From JABMRP01 sp964444795 (GTDB taxonomy: Bacteria; Planctomycetota; Planctomycetia; Pirellulales; Thermoguttaceae): a DNA stretch of 35,477 bases. The notes under the pieces were generated by a model. The model did not search any database and was not told the origin of the DNA. It was given only the letters and a program-made list of their open reading frames with translations. Where the stretch lies: the NCBI GenBank assembly GCA_964444795.1, contig CAYUIQ010000069.1:1-35477 (forward strand), given 5' to 3'. A program made the translations under genes and the position numbers. This document shows positions 17,795 through 26,638 of this stretch, in pieces (position 1 is the stretch's first letter; every line of letters begins with the position of its first letter).

Positions 17795-19300
17795 TCACCG
17801 CGGCAACTTCTTATCGTGAAACGGATCGCCGGCCGGGCGGCGCAACGGGATGTTCATGCCGCCGCTGGCTTCCAGCTTGTCGAACAGACGCGTGCGCATC
17901 GCGGCGATTTGCTCGGCGAAGGCCGGAACATTGATCAGGTTGTGGCGCTCGTGCGGATCGGTTTGCAGGTCGTAAAATCCGTTGCGATCCCAGAGGCCGT
18001 GGTAGAAGATGTACTTGTAGCGATCGCCGCGCAGCGAGAAGACCGTCGGCGTGGCGGGGAAATTCCACTCCCAGTAGTATTCGTAAAGAATCTCCTCGCG
18101 CCAGGGAATCTGCCGCCCGGTCAACAGCGGCAGAAACGACCGCCCGTCCATCCGGGCCTGCTCGGGGATCGGGCATCCGGCCGCCTCAAGAATCGTCGGC
18201 GCCATGTCGATGTTCTGGACCATCTGCGCGATCTTCGTGCCCGGGCGAATCAGACCCGGCGCGTAGGCCAGCATGGGCACGCGGATCGATTCCTCGAAGG
18301 CGTCGCGCTTGTCGTAGAAGCCGTGCTCACCCAGGGCGAAGCCGTTATCGCCCATGTAAAGGACCAGCGTCGACTCGGCCAGACCGTTGTCGTCGAGATA
18401 GTCCAGCACGCGGCCCAGGTTCTCATCCAGCCCGTGAACCGTCTCGCAGTAGCGGTGGTACAGATCGTCGAACGAGGGGACCGGGTCCTTGTCCAGCGGG
18501 CCGGTCTCCATGTGGTCGATGCCGTGGATGCCGTAGCGGCGCTGGCGTACCCAGTGGGGCTGTGTTTCGTAGTTCTCCTCGGTATTGGCCATCGTCTCGG
18601 GATAGTCGATCTTGGCCTTTTCGTAACGCCCGTGATGTCGCGGGGCGGGCAGGAACGGATAGTGGACCGCCTTGAACGAGAGGTAGAGGAAAAACGGCTT
18701 GTCGCGTTTCTTCTTCAGCCATTCCAGCGCGTGCCCGGCCAACACGTCGGTCGTGTATCCCTTGAACTGGCTGCGGCGGCCGTTGATGTTCAGGACCGGA
18801 TCGAAGTAATCACCCTGCCCGCGAAAACTGGCCCAATGGTCGAACCCGGGCCGCGGCGAGTCGTTGTCGTGGCCCATGTGCCATTTGCCCACGAAGGCCG
18901 TCTCGTAGCCGTGCTTCTGCAGATACTGGGGGAAGAAGACTGTTCCTTTGGGCACCGGCCTCTGGTTATCGGCCACGCCGTGCCGATGGGCGTATTGACC
19001 GGTCAGCACCGACGCCCGGCTGGGCGAACAGAGCGACGTGCTGACAAACGCGTTGGCCAGATGGGCCCCCTTGGCGGCCATTCGGTCCATGGCCGGCGTT
19101 TCGAGAAACTCCGGCCCGTCTTCCATGAACCCCATGAAGTCGTACCGGTGGTCGTCGCTGAGCACGAGAATAACGTTCCGCCGCGGCGCAGCTTCGGCCG
19201 TCTCCTGGGCCCGTGCTTCGAGGCCGCCGGTGCCCAGTAGTGCCAGGCACAGAAGCACCGCGGCGTGCCGCGGTTGTCGTGATTGCAGGTATCCGATCAT
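17795..19300 (-). CDS. secreted type I sulfatase
   Basis: 501-residue sulfatase of the alkaline-phosphatase fold, hydrolysing a sulfate ester in the periplasm or outside. Signal peptide 1 to about 31 (ends EARAQ). Metal-binding D49-D50 follow the first strand; C91-S-P-S-R95 is the C-x-P-x-R motif whose cysteine becomes formylglycine, so an FGE elsewhere in the genome is required. KWHMG near residue 145 and YMGDNGFALGEHG near 310 supply further active-site and metal ligands. The start at 19300 is supported by ACAGGAGA and the signal peptide; a longer frame reaches 19615 but runs through a palindromic repeat. A promoter lies at 19342-19371. It ends nine bases from the pectate lyase, which suggests a sulfated pectin-like or algal substrate; that is inference. 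Confidence 0.93.
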   Translation of the reverse strand: MIGYLQSRQPRHAAVLLCLALLGTGGLEARAQETAEAAPRRNVILVLSDDHRYDFMGFMEDGPEFLETPAMDRMAAKGAHLANAFVSTSLCSPSRASVLTGQYAHRHGVADNQRPVPKGTVFFPQYLQKHGYETAFVGKWHMGHDNDSPRPGFDHWASFRGQGDYFDPVLNINGRRSQFKGYTTDVLAGHALEWLKKKRDKPFFLYLSFKAVHYPFLPAPRHHGRYEKAKIDYPETMANTEENYETQPHWVRQRRYGIHGIDHMETGPLDKDPVPSFDDLYHRYCETVHGLDENLGRVLDYLDDNGLAESTLVLYMGDNGFALGEHGFYDKRDAFEESIRVPMLAYAPGLIRPGTKIAQMVQNIDMAPTILEAAGCPIPEQARMDGRSFLPLLTGRQIPWREEILYEYYWEWNFPATPTVFSLRGDRYKYIFYHGLWDRNGFYDLQTDPHERHNLINVPAFAEQIAAMRTRLFDKLEASGGMNIPLRRPAGDPFHDKKLPR

Positions 19301-19341
19301 CGCGTTGTCTCCTGTATGTTTCGCTCGGGTTCCAGAGGGAC

Positions 19342-19371
19342 ATTGTACCAGATTCGTCCGTGAAACGTCAG
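19342..19371 (-). promoter_or_regulatory. promoter of the sulfatase gene at 17795-19300
   Basis: On the minus strand CTGACG (19371-19366), an 18-base spacer and TACAAT (19347-19342) form a good promoter, and TGG before TACAAT gives an extended -10. The predicted leader to the ATG at 19300 is about 35 bases. Confidence 0.45.
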
Positions 19372-19388
19372 ATGCGGTGTGCCTCGGT

Positions 19389-19545
19389 GTGCCACTGGCG
19401 TCTCGCCAGTGCTTCTCGGACTCGTAGCTTGCAGGCTGCGCATCCAATCCAAGCCGGCGCGAGAGTCGTTGTCGCACAACGGTCTCTGGTTGCTTCCGGC
19501 TGCAAGCTACGCGCCAAAGAGGCACTGGCGAGACGCCAGTGGCAC
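19389..19545. repeat. palindromic composite repeat between divergent promoters
   Basis: The left arm (19389-19435) and right arm (19500-19545) are inverted copies. The outer 24 bases, GTGCCACTGGCG onward, are perfectly complementary, and a block with CGTAGCTTGCAG pairs again further in. Each outer block is itself a palindrome (CTGGCG, three bases, CGCCAG). The 64-base centre is not repeated. The element sits exactly between a leftward promoter (19342-19371) and a rightward one (19569-19597). Confidence 0.8.
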
Positions 19546-19568
19546 CGGACCGTGGACCGCCGCTTCCC

Positions 19569-19597
19569 TTGACCCACCGTCGCTTGGCCGGTAGGGT
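19569..19597 (+). promoter_or_regulatory. possible promoter of the 19652-25625 operon
   Basis: TTGACC (19569-19574) matches the -35 consensus in five positions and is 17 bases from TAGGGT (19592-19597), a weaker -10. Transcription would start near 19604, which favours the ATG at 19652 over the in-frame ATG at 19604. Confidence 0.4.
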
Positions 19598-19651
19598 GTC
19601 GCAATGCACACTCAATCACCCAGCCCGTGCGGACGATTTCCAAATCCTGTC

Positions 19652-21124
19652 ATGATGAGATATTTCACCAGACGCTTCCTGTCGACATGGCTTCTTGTCC
19701 TGCTAACGGCTGCGCCTCTGGCCGCTGAGGAAGATCCGCCGCCCCAGTACGGCGATCATCCGCAACAGGCCCAACGGGCCAAGACGATCCATAACGAAAA
19801 CGTCGCGCGGTACAAGGATGCGGCCGACGTGTTGGTTCTGCCGGGATTGATCGCCAACCGCAAAGAACAGCGTGTGGAACTGTTGGCCGAGACCACCGGC
19901 CTGACCGCCGAGACGATCGTCGAGTTTCCGCTGATCCACCAAAGCAGCGAACGTGGCTATGAAGCGCTGCTCTGGTCGATGGCCAAGCCGAGCGACGTTC
20001 ACAAGGCGCTGGTGTTTATCGGCATGACGCCCGGCAAACCGTTCAATCCGGGCAAGCTTCGGTTCTGGTCCAAAGGAGAGCGGGTACACCTGAGCGTTGC
20101 TTCCAAGGATAAGAAGAGCGTGCGGCTGGAGAGCCTGATCATGGACACGAACACCGGAAAACCGCTGCCCGAGGCCGGGTTCGTGTTCGCCGGATCGTTT
20201 TTGACCGACCGCCCGGGCGAGAAGCAGCAGCAAGTCTACGCGGCCGACTTTCACGACCCCCGGTCGGTTGCCTCGATGTACAGCGATCCGATCGCCGTGT
20301 TGGACGTTCCGCGCCAAGCCCGAAAGGGGGCCGTTTACGGAACCCAGGTCGTCGGCCCCAAGTACGATTTCGCCGCGAACGAACTAGTCACGATCCTCAT
20401 CGAGCCGGAGTATAGGGACGGTCGGCGGCGCGTGATGGATCTGGCGCTGCAAGTGCGGCGAACACTCGAGCAAAGCGATCAAGAACCTGGTTCCGCGCAA
20501 CCCGCCTTGCCGACGACAACGATCGAATTCTGGTTGACCGACACGGCTGGCAAACCGATCGGCGAGAATCGCCATCTGGTCGCCGTGCTGGGGGTTCTCG
20601 AAACATTGATCCGTAAGGGCCACGATCCTTATGCGTCGGTCCGTTTCGACGGGGCAATGCGTCTGGCCGACGTGCGGCGCGTGTGCCGCATTCTGGCCGC
20701 GATCGATACCGAGACGGGGATCCGCGTCGAACCGCCCGTCGAGGGACAGCTCTACTACGAGGCCCTTCTGCCGGATCAACAACTTCGGGATCGAAAGAAC
20801 CGGATCATCCAACCGTGGGAACTGCATCTGACTTCAACCGAGGACCGCATCACCGGGGTACTCGAATTACACGAAACGATCTGGGACAGCGACGCCTCGA
20901 AGTACAAACCGACCGCGACGACGTTCGAGGTCGACACACCCGCCGCGCTGCGCCGGCAGCTCGATGCGGATGCCGCCCGGCGCAAGAAAGAGGGCCGAAG
21001 ACGGGGGCCGCCCGTGCTGTTGGTCTTCGTCGACGCCGACCTTGAGTACGGACAATTACTGGCGTTTATTGGACCGGCCCTCACCACGCACAACATGGTC
21101 CATGTTTTTCTCGAGTCGGAATAA
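19652..21124 (+). CDS. exported protein with YdjY-like domain
   Basis: 490-residue exported protein. Signal peptide 1 to about 25 (MMRYFTRRFLSTWLLVLL, ends PLAAEE). Residues about 55-165 resemble the YdjY domain: a strand RVELLAETTGL, then IVEFPLIHQSSERGYEALLWSMAKPSDVHKALVFIGMTPG, where the H-K-A-L-V-F-I-G-M-x-P-G turn is characteristic. The function of YdjY domains is not established. The rest is mixed; the last 40 residues (VLLVFVDADLEYGQLLAFIG) recall the C-terminal fold of ExbD-like proteins. The start at 19652 has no strong ribosome-binding site; 19655 and 19604 are alternatives. The stop is 19 bases before the next gene, so this is the first gene of a three-gene operon. Confidence 0.7.
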   Translation: MMRYFTRRFLSTWLLVLLTAAPLAAEEDPPPQYGDHPQQAQRAKTIHNENVARYKDAADVLVLPGLIANRKEQRVELLAETTGLTAETIVEFPLIHQSSERGYEALLWSMAKPSDVHKALVFIGMTPGKPFNPGKLRFWSKGERVHLSVASKDKKSVRLESLIMDTNTGKPLPEAGFVFAGSFLTDRPGEKQQQVYAADFHDPRSVASMYSDPIAVLDVPRQARKGAVYGTQVVGPKYDFAANELVTILIEPEYRDGRRRVMDLALQVRRTLEQSDQEPGSAQPALPTTTIEFWLTDTAGKPIGENRHLVAVLGVLETLIRKGHDPYASVRFDGAMRLADVRRVCRILAAIDTETGIRVEPPVEGQLYYEALLPDQQLRDRKNRIIQPWELHLTSTEDRITGVLELHETIWDSDASKYKPTATTFEVDTPAALRRQLDADAARRKKEGRRRGPPVLLVFVDADLEYGQLLAFIGPALTTHNMVHVFLESE

Positions 21125-21143
21125 CTCTCATAAGGATCAAACC

Positions 21144-24100
21144 ATGCCACGGAAGACCATGAGTCTTGAGAAACACGGCCTGCTGGCCCTCATCGTCCTG
21201 CTACTGCTCGCTGCCGCACGGACGACCGCCCAAGAGCAGACAGCGCCGGCAGCGCCGCCCGACCTGACCGCGGAGATCGAGTTCGAGCGGAAGGGAGAGT
21301 ACCACCTTGGCCCGACCGGCGCCAAGGGCTGGCTGTATGTGAACGAGCGGTTCATGACCGACGAAGCCCGCCAGATACTCATCACGGAGATCCAGGAGGG
21401 CACACCGGCCGAGGGCGTGTTGGAAGTAGGCGACGTAATCCTTGGCGTCGGCGGGAAACATTTCGACGACGACGCCCGAAAGAGTTTCGGCCGAGCGATC
21501 GACGAAGCCGAGAAGAACGAGAACAAGGGCGTGTTGAAGGTCATCCGATGGCGTCCCGTTGCGGATGCTCCGACCAGGCAGGGCAAGGAGGAGATGGTCG
21601 AGTTGAAGTTGCCCGTCATGGGTGCCTACAGCGACACGGCCCCCTATGACTGCCCGAAGACGGAGAAGATTCTCCATGACGCGCTCGACGTGCTTGTGAA
21701 GCAAGAGAGTTGGGGGCGGATCGAAGTGAAGGCGCTGGCCTTCTTGGCCACGGGTGAAGACAAGTACATCAAACTCGTCCACGACTTCCTCCACGACGCC
21801 AAATGGGCCAGCCCGGACGTAAGGCTCAGCGTCGAATCGGGGGGATTGGTCTGTTGGGGTGCCGGCTACCGCGGCTTGATCCTGACGGAGTATTATCTGG
21901 CCACCGGCGACAAATACGTGCTGCCGGCGATTCGCGAACATGCCGTGAAGATCGCCATGGGCCAGAGCAACGGCGGCACCTGGGGACACGGTTTCGCCTG
22001 GACCAGCCAGAACGACGGCCAACTGCACGGACGCCTGGGCGGTTACGGCGCCTTGAATCAGGCCGGGCTGCCTTGCCTGCTCACGCTCGTGCTGGCCAAG
22101 AAATGCGGCGTCGAACACCCCGAAATCGACGACGCCATCGGGCACGCCACTCGTTTCTTCGCCCAGTTCACCGGCAACGGATCGATTGGCTACGGGTTTC
22201 ACCGGCCGAGTCTCGAAATCCACTGCAACGGCAGAAACGGCATGTCGGGAAACGGCAAGAACGGGATCGCCGCCGTGATGTTTAGTATCCAGAAACGACC
22301 CCAGGACGCACGGTTCTTCTCCAAACTAACCGCGTCGCTCTACAAGACGTGTGAGTATGGCCACAGCGGAAATTCCTACAGCTACTTCTGGGATCCGCTG
22401 GGCGCGAACTGCGGCGGACCGGCCACTGCGGCCGCGTTTCTCGAAGAGCTGCGCTGGTACTACGCGCTCACCCGGCAGGCCGACGGCAGCTTCGCGTTTC
22501 AGCGACTCGGCGGCCACTACGGAGGCGAGTTTCTCGATCCCACGGTTGCTCAAGTGCTCATCGCAGCGATGCCGCGAAAGGCCATTCATCTAACCGGCAA
22601 AGGCCACGACCGGAGTGTTTGGCTCGACGAGGAAGAAGCGAAAGAGACAATCGCCGCCGGCAGATGGCGATTTCCCGACACATCGGACACCAGCCCCGAG
22701 GAACTGATCGCCGGGCTCGACAATTGGTCGCCCATCGCGCGGGAGTGGATCGCCAAGGCGCTGGCCGAGAAGCAGGGCGACTTCATCCCCCGGCTTGTGG
22801 CGATGGCAACAAGCGACAACCCCGAGGCACGTGCCGGTGCCGTTACGGCGTTGGGATATCAAGGCGGGCGCGCGGCCCGAGCCGTGCCGATCGTCTCCAA
22901 AGCACTTACCGACAAGGCGGCCATCGTCCGCATCGCAGCCGGCTACGCACTGACGCGGATGGAAGAGCCGGCCCGTAAGGCGGTGCCCGACTTGCTGCGA
23001 GCCGTGCTGGCGGAGCACGAGGAAGAACGGATGCGGCCGACGCAGCAGGCGCTGGCCTATTCGCTCGGCTACGCGGCCGGCAAGTACGCGCCCCTCTATT
23101 TCGACGGCCTGCTTCCCCAATTGGCCGAGGACGAAAACGCGCTGGCCGGCTTGGATCGCCCGTTGCTTTACGCCGCGGTCGACAAACTGCTCCAGGATCC
23201 TTCCGGCCGGACACGCGGCTGCGGGGCGTACGCGCTGAAGTTCTTCACCCGGGAAGATACGGCGATCATGGCCCAGTCGATTTACGACGCGGTGAAGTTC
23301 TCATCGCCGAACTACATGATGTTCGACGACGATGCCCGCCAACACGGCCTGGACTTGATGGCAAGACTCGGCATCGCCGAAGGAATCCCCCTCTGCTTCG
23401 AGACCTTGGACGCCAACCGCTGGGGCCAAGGCGTGCGCGGGGCACACCGGCTGAAGACGTTCAAACAATACGCGGGAAGCGCCCAAGCGGAACTGCCGCG
23501 GTTGAAGGAAATGCGGTGGTCGGTCCGAACGGGCGAACATCGTCAGTTGCTCGAAGACGCCATTCGGGCAATCCAGGCGGATAAGAATCCGCGGCCCCTG
23601 GTCAGCATCCACGCTTTTGTCGACGAGCGACTTGCCAAGGATCTCTCATCCGACACCGACGACCGGCACCGCGTCCGCCGCTGCCGCGAGTTGATCGGGG
23701 CCGACGCCGACGACTACTTCTACAAGGCCGCCGCGCTGCGAGAACTCGTTTCCGTCCTGGGCACCCAAGCGATGGGCGACGTTGTGGCCGCAGTCGGCCA
23801 TCCCAACGAAATCCTCCATGCGACGGCCGTGAAACTCGGCGCCGAATTGGCGGGCGAGGGGGTGACCGGCCAATGGGTCGAGCAGTTGGCCAAAGCCCAA
23901 GGCAAGAAACTTGCGGGAATTCTCGACATACTGGCCCGCCGTGGTGACCTGACATCACTTGACTCGATCAAGACGTACGTCGACCACAACGACGAAAGCG
24001 TGCGTATCGCGGCGGTCCGTGCCGTCAGTACGTTGGGCGGTCCGAAGGAAGTTCCGTTCTTGGTCCGGGTTCTCGTGAAAGCCGAAGGCCAGCGCGAACG

Positions 24101-24758
24101 AGCGGCCGCCGAGCAGGCGGTCATCGCAGTATGCGAGCATTATCGACCGACGAGGTCCCTTCTGGCGGCTCTGCCCGAAACAACCGAGGCGGAACGCTGC
24201 TCGTTGGTTCGCGTGCTCGGGCGACTCGACGATAAAGAGGCCCTGGACGGCGTGACCGCCGCGGTCGGTGACGAGAACGCGGACGTCGTCAAAGCGGCCT
24301 TCGAGGCATTGGCCACTTCGCCCAACCCGAGGGCGACCGACGTGTTGCTGAATCTTGCCGAAACGGAACCGAACTCCCGGATCAAGAACGAGGCCGTCAT
24401 GGCCTGCCTGCGACGCGTGATGACCGACCGGGTCAACAGCGGGAGGAAGCTGAGTCTATTGAAGAAACTCATGGCCATCAACACCCACGCCAGAAACGCG
24501 TCGGCTGTGCTTGCCGAGTTTCAGTGGTCGCCCTCGTTCGACTCGTTTCGCATGGCTCAATCGTACCTCGACGAGAAGGGACTGACCGAGACCGCCGCGA
24601 CGGTGGTCGTCGCCATCGCTGGGCAGTTGGATATGATGAGCGATACCCCGCAACGTCACTTCGTCATTGAGGTGGTCGAGAGAGTCCTCGAAGCCACGGA
24701 AAACGAGGACACGGCGGCGGCCGCCCGTGAATTCCTCCAACAACAGCGAGGGTCGTAA
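21144..24758 (+). CDS. giant exported PDZ / cyclase-fold / HEAT protein
   Basis: 1204-residue exported protein. Signal peptide 1 to about 28 (ends RTTAQEQ). A PDZ domain lies at about 63-138 with the ligand-groove segment EGTPAEGVLEVGDVILGVGG. Residues about 170-486 form a helical region like a terpenoid-cyclase or prenyltransferase toroid, corresponding in my view to the DUF6288 type, with GGTWGHGFAWTSQNDGQLHGR-like glycine and tryptophan motifs. From about 519 to the end are many HEAT-type helical pairs (for example ARAGAVTALGYQGGRAA and VRIAAVRAVSTLGGPKEVP). No catalytic set is evident. PDZ plus HEAT suggests a large periplasmic scaffold or chaperone. The start at 21144 has AAGGATC upstream; the frame to 20964 overlaps the previous gene. 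It is the middle gene of an operon. Confidence 0.8.
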   Translation: MPRKTMSLEKHGLLALIVLLLLAAARTTAQEQTAPAAPPDLTAEIEFERKGEYHLGPTGAKGWLYVNERFMTDEARQILITEIQEGTPAEGVLEVGDVILGVGGKHFDDDARKSFGRAIDEAEKNENKGVLKVIRWRPVADAPTRQGKEEMVELKLPVMGAYSDTAPYDCPKTEKILHDALDVLVKQESWGRIEVKALAFLATGEDKYIKLVHDFLHDAKWASPDVRLSVESGGLVCWGAGYRGLILTEYYLATGDKYVLPAIREHAVKIAMGQSNGGTWGHGFAWTSQNDGQLHGRLGGYGALNQAGLPCLLTLVLAKKCGVEHPEIDDAIGHATRFFAQFTGNGSIGYGFHRPSLEIHCNGRNGMSGNGKNGIAAVMFSIQKRPQDARFFSKLTASLYKTCEYGHSGNSYSYFWDPLGANCGGPATAAAFLEELRWYYALTRQADGSFAFQRLGGHYGGEFLDPTVAQVLIAAMPRKAIHLTGKGHDRSVWLDEEEAKETIAAGRWRFPDTSDTSPEELIAGLDNWSPIAREWIAKALAEKQGDFIPRLVAMATSDNPEARAGAVTALGYQGGRAARAVPIVSKALTDKAAIVRIAAGYALTRMEEPARKAVPDLLRAVLAEHEEERMRPTQQALAYSLGYAAGKYAPLYFDGLLPQLAEDENALAGLDRPLLYAAVDKLLQDPSGRTRGCGAYALKFFTREDTAIMAQSIYDAVKFSSPNYMMFDDDARQHGLDLMARLGIAEGIPLCFETLDANRWGQGVRGAHRLKTFKQYAGSAQAELPRLKEMRWSVRTGEHRQLLEDAIRAIQADKNPRPLVSIHAFVDERLAKDLSSDTDDRHRVRRCRELIGADADDYFYKAAALRELVSVLGTQAMGDVVAAVGHPNEILHATAVKLGAELAGEGVTGQWVEQLAKAQGKKLAGILDILARRGDLTSLDSIKTYVDHNDESVRIAAVRAVSTLGGPKEVPFLVRVLVKAEGQRERAAAEQAVIAVCEHYRPTRSLLAALPETTEAERCSLVRVLGRLDDKEALDGVTAAVGDENADVVKAAFEALATSPNPRATDVLLNLAETEPNSRIKNEAVMACLRRVMTDRVNSGRKLSLLKKLMAINTHARNASAVLAEFQWSPSFDSFRMAQSYLDEKGLTETAATVVVAIAGQLDMMSDTPQRHFVIEVVERVLEATENEDTAAAAREFLQQQRGS

Positions 24759-24797
24759 CCGCCCCTTTCCACACAACCGACAGAACGGAGACCTCTC

Positions 24798-25625
24798 ATG
24801 TCCGAAACCCGAAGCGACATTCTCGCCCGTTTTCGACAGAAAATCGCCGACGGAAAGCCGATCATCGGCGGCGGCGCCGGAGTCGGGATCAGCGCCAAGT
24901 TTGAAGAGGCCGGCGGGATCGATCTGATCGTGATCTACAACTCGGGCCGCTTTCGCATGGCCGGCCACGGCTCGCTCTCGGGGTTGATGCCCTACGGCGA
25001 CGCCAACGCCATCGTCATGGACATGGCCGCCGAGGTGTTGCCCGTGGTGAAGAAGACGCCCGTGCTGGCCGGTGTCTGCGGAACCGACCCGATGCGGATC
25101 ATGGAACGGTTTCTTCGGCAGGTGCAAGAGATCGGGTTTGCCGGCGTGCAGAACTTTCCCACGGTGGGGCTGATCGACGGCACGCTTCGCGCCAACCTCG
25201 AAGAGACCGGCATGGGCTACGACCGCGAGGTGGAGATGGTCCGCATCGCCCGGCAGATGGAACTGCTGACCACGCCTTATGTCTTCAATACCGACGAAGC
25301 CGCGCAAATGACCCGCGCGGGGGCCGATATCCTGGTCGCCCACATGGGCCTGACCACCGCCGGCTCGATCGGCGCGCAAACGGCCAAGACGCTCGACCAG
25401 TGTATCGAGTTGATCGACCAGATCACCGACACGGCCAAGGGTATCCGCGACGACGTGATCGTGCTCTGTCACGGCGGCCCAATCGCCGAACCGGACGATG
25501 CCCGATACGTCCTGGCCGGATGCCGGGCGGTCGACGGCTTCTACGGTGCCAGTTCGATGGAACGCCTGCCCACCGAACGCGCCATCCGCGAACAAACCGA
25601 ACGTTTCACCCAGATCGGCGGATGA
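24798..25625 (+). CDS. phosphoenolpyruvate hydrolase family TIM-barrel protein
   Basis: 275-residue cytoplasmic protein of the PEP_hydrolase (TIM-barrel signal transduction protein) family, full length. Family blocks are IIGGGAGVGISAKFEEAGG at 20-38, DLIVIYNSGRFRMAGHGSL, MPYGDANAIVMDMA, LAGVCGTDPMR near 90-100, GVQNFPTVGLIDGTLRANLEETGMGY near 114-140 and ILVAHMGLTT near 178. The family is annotated as phosphoenolpyruvate hydrolase or as a partner of Tm-1-like ATP-binding UPF0261 proteins; the true reaction is poorly established. GGAGA precedes the ATG. It follows the giant HEAT protein by 39 bases, so it is in the same operon although the product stays in the cytoplasm. No UPF0261 partner gene is visible in this window. 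Confidence 0.88.
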   Translation: MSETRSDILARFRQKIADGKPIIGGGAGVGISAKFEEAGGIDLIVIYNSGRFRMAGHGSLSGLMPYGDANAIVMDMAAEVLPVVKKTPVLAGVCGTDPMRIMERFLRQVQEIGFAGVQNFPTVGLIDGTLRANLEETGMGYDREVEMVRIARQMELLTTPYVFNTDEAAQMTRAGADILVAHMGLTTAGSIGAQTAKTLDQCIELIDQITDTAKGIRDDVIVLCHGGPIAEPDDARYVLAGCRAVDGFYGASSMERLPTERAIREQTERFTQIGG

Positions 25626-25641
25626 CGGACTGCGCGCGTCT

Positions 25642-25664
25642 CCCCTCTCCCGCTGGGAGAGGGG
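25642..25664. terminator. bidirectional terminator-like hairpin (CCCCTCTCCC stem), second copy
   Basis: The same ten-pair stem as at 2351-2374 (CCCCTCTCCC at 25642-25651, GGGAGAGGGG at 25655-25664) with a three-base loop, followed by a GCCGGGGGTGAGGG tail. It lies between the stop of the PEP-hydrolase gene and the stop of the leftward coiled-coil gene, so it could end both transcripts. Confidence 0.55.
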
Positions 25665-25697
25665 CCGGGGGTGAGGGCGGCCAACGTCAGCGCGACG

Positions 25698-26216
25698 TCA
25701 AAACTCCCGAGCGGTCGGGCTATACGGTTCGTATTCCATCGGTTGCACCACCGGATAATGCACAGCCGGCGGTTGCACAACCGACGGACGACCGTAGCGA
25801 CAATCTCGATCGTGAAGCCGCAGCGCGTCGCGCTGGCGGGCGTAGTCGTCGAAAAGCAGGTCCAACTGGCGATCCGACTCATCGTCGAGCCAGTTCCTCT
25901 GTTGGATGTATTGCCGAGTCAGCGCGCTCCGCTGCCGGCTGTACTCCCGGCTCAGCGAACCCCGGTTGACGCCCCGGCATCGACGGGCGTGTTCGTAGTC
26001 GTCTCTTAGTTGGTCGCGCTGGGCGTCCACCTGATTTCGCAGCTCCTTGTCCTGCTGATCGAAGGCGTCCTGAAGTGCATTTCGCTGCTGCCTGTAGCGG
26101 TCGTGATTCATCTCCAACTGCTGACTGAGCCACGAACGGGCCGCCTGAGCGGGTGTTCCGACGGTCCACGCCAAACAGGAAATGGCACCCAAGAGGATGA
26201 TTTTTCGTGCGTCCAT
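25698..26216 (-). CDS. secreted Arg/Gln/Asp-rich coiled-coil protein
   Basis: 172-residue exported protein. Signal peptide 1 to about 25 (ends TPAQAA). Residues about 28-135 are strongly charged and rich in Arg, Gln, Asp and Tyr with a heptad-like pattern (RYRQQRNALQDAFDQQDKEL and similar), predicting a long coiled coil. The C-terminal 30 residues are Pro/Tyr/Val rich (PSVVQPPAVHYPVVQP). I do not recognise a family; short secreted coiled-coil proteins of this sort are common in planctomycetes and may be envelope-associated. AAAGGAC lies upstream of the ATG at 26216 and a TATAAT box further upstream. It is convergent with the PEP-hydrolase gene. Confidence 0.7.
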   Translation of the reverse strand: MDARKIILLGAISCLAWTVGTPAQAARSWLSQQLEMNHDRYRQQRNALQDAFDQQDKELRNQVDAQRDQLRDDYEHARRCRGVNRGSLSREYSRQRSALTRQYIQQRNWLDDESDRQLDLLFDDYARQRDALRLHDRDCRYGRPSVVQPPAVHYPVVQPMEYEPYSPTAREF

Positions 26217-26638
26217 CGCGGACCGTCCTTTCTGTCGGGGAGATGAGTCAGTGGGAGTTCACACTCACCTGCATCGAGCGTGCCAATCCTCGTCGAGCGA
26301 GGGTCCCGTTATGAATACATGCACTACAAACGATTATATAACCGGAACTTGCGGCATGAACCCTGCCACAGAGTGGGTTCGCCAGGATTACACAATCTCC
26401 ATGAAATGATATCACATCGATTCACGCGCGGAGTCATCATGACCTCGATCCGCGATGAGGCAGGCCTTCTGCCCTCGCCCGAGACGGCCCGATGCCGAAT
26501 TAGGTCATCTCCAAATTCCGGGATGCTCCTGCGGGCTCAGACACGACACAGGGGCGGAGTACCGGTGTTCTACGCGGGGCAGAGAAAAGGACCGCCACGA
26601 TGGTGGGCCGGCGCTTCGCTTGTCACCCTACAAGACCG
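26217..26638. other. 422-base intergenic region
   Basis: The region separates two leftward genes and is less G+C-rich around 26310-26345. It carries a perfect TATAAT on the minus strand (26338-26333) that could start the coiled-coil gene. Short open frames on the plus strand have no recognisable features, and no RNA gene was recognised. Confidence 0.5.
26333..26338 (-). promoter_or_regulatory. -10 box for the coiled-coil gene
   Basis: A perfect TATAAT on the minus strand, in a locally A+T-rich stretch, about 117 bases upstream of the ATG at 26216. The -35 is poor (GTTCAT-like at 17 bases), so either an activator or a different sigma factor would be needed. Confidence 0.35.

Noticed and set aside
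17816..19240. 474-codon open frame on the plus strand
   Set aside because: Antisense of the sulfatase, whose C-S-P-S-R and metal motifs fix the coding strand.
19389..19545. Insertion sequence
   Set aside because: The inverted arms enclose only 64 bases with no transposase; it is better described as a palindromic repeat.
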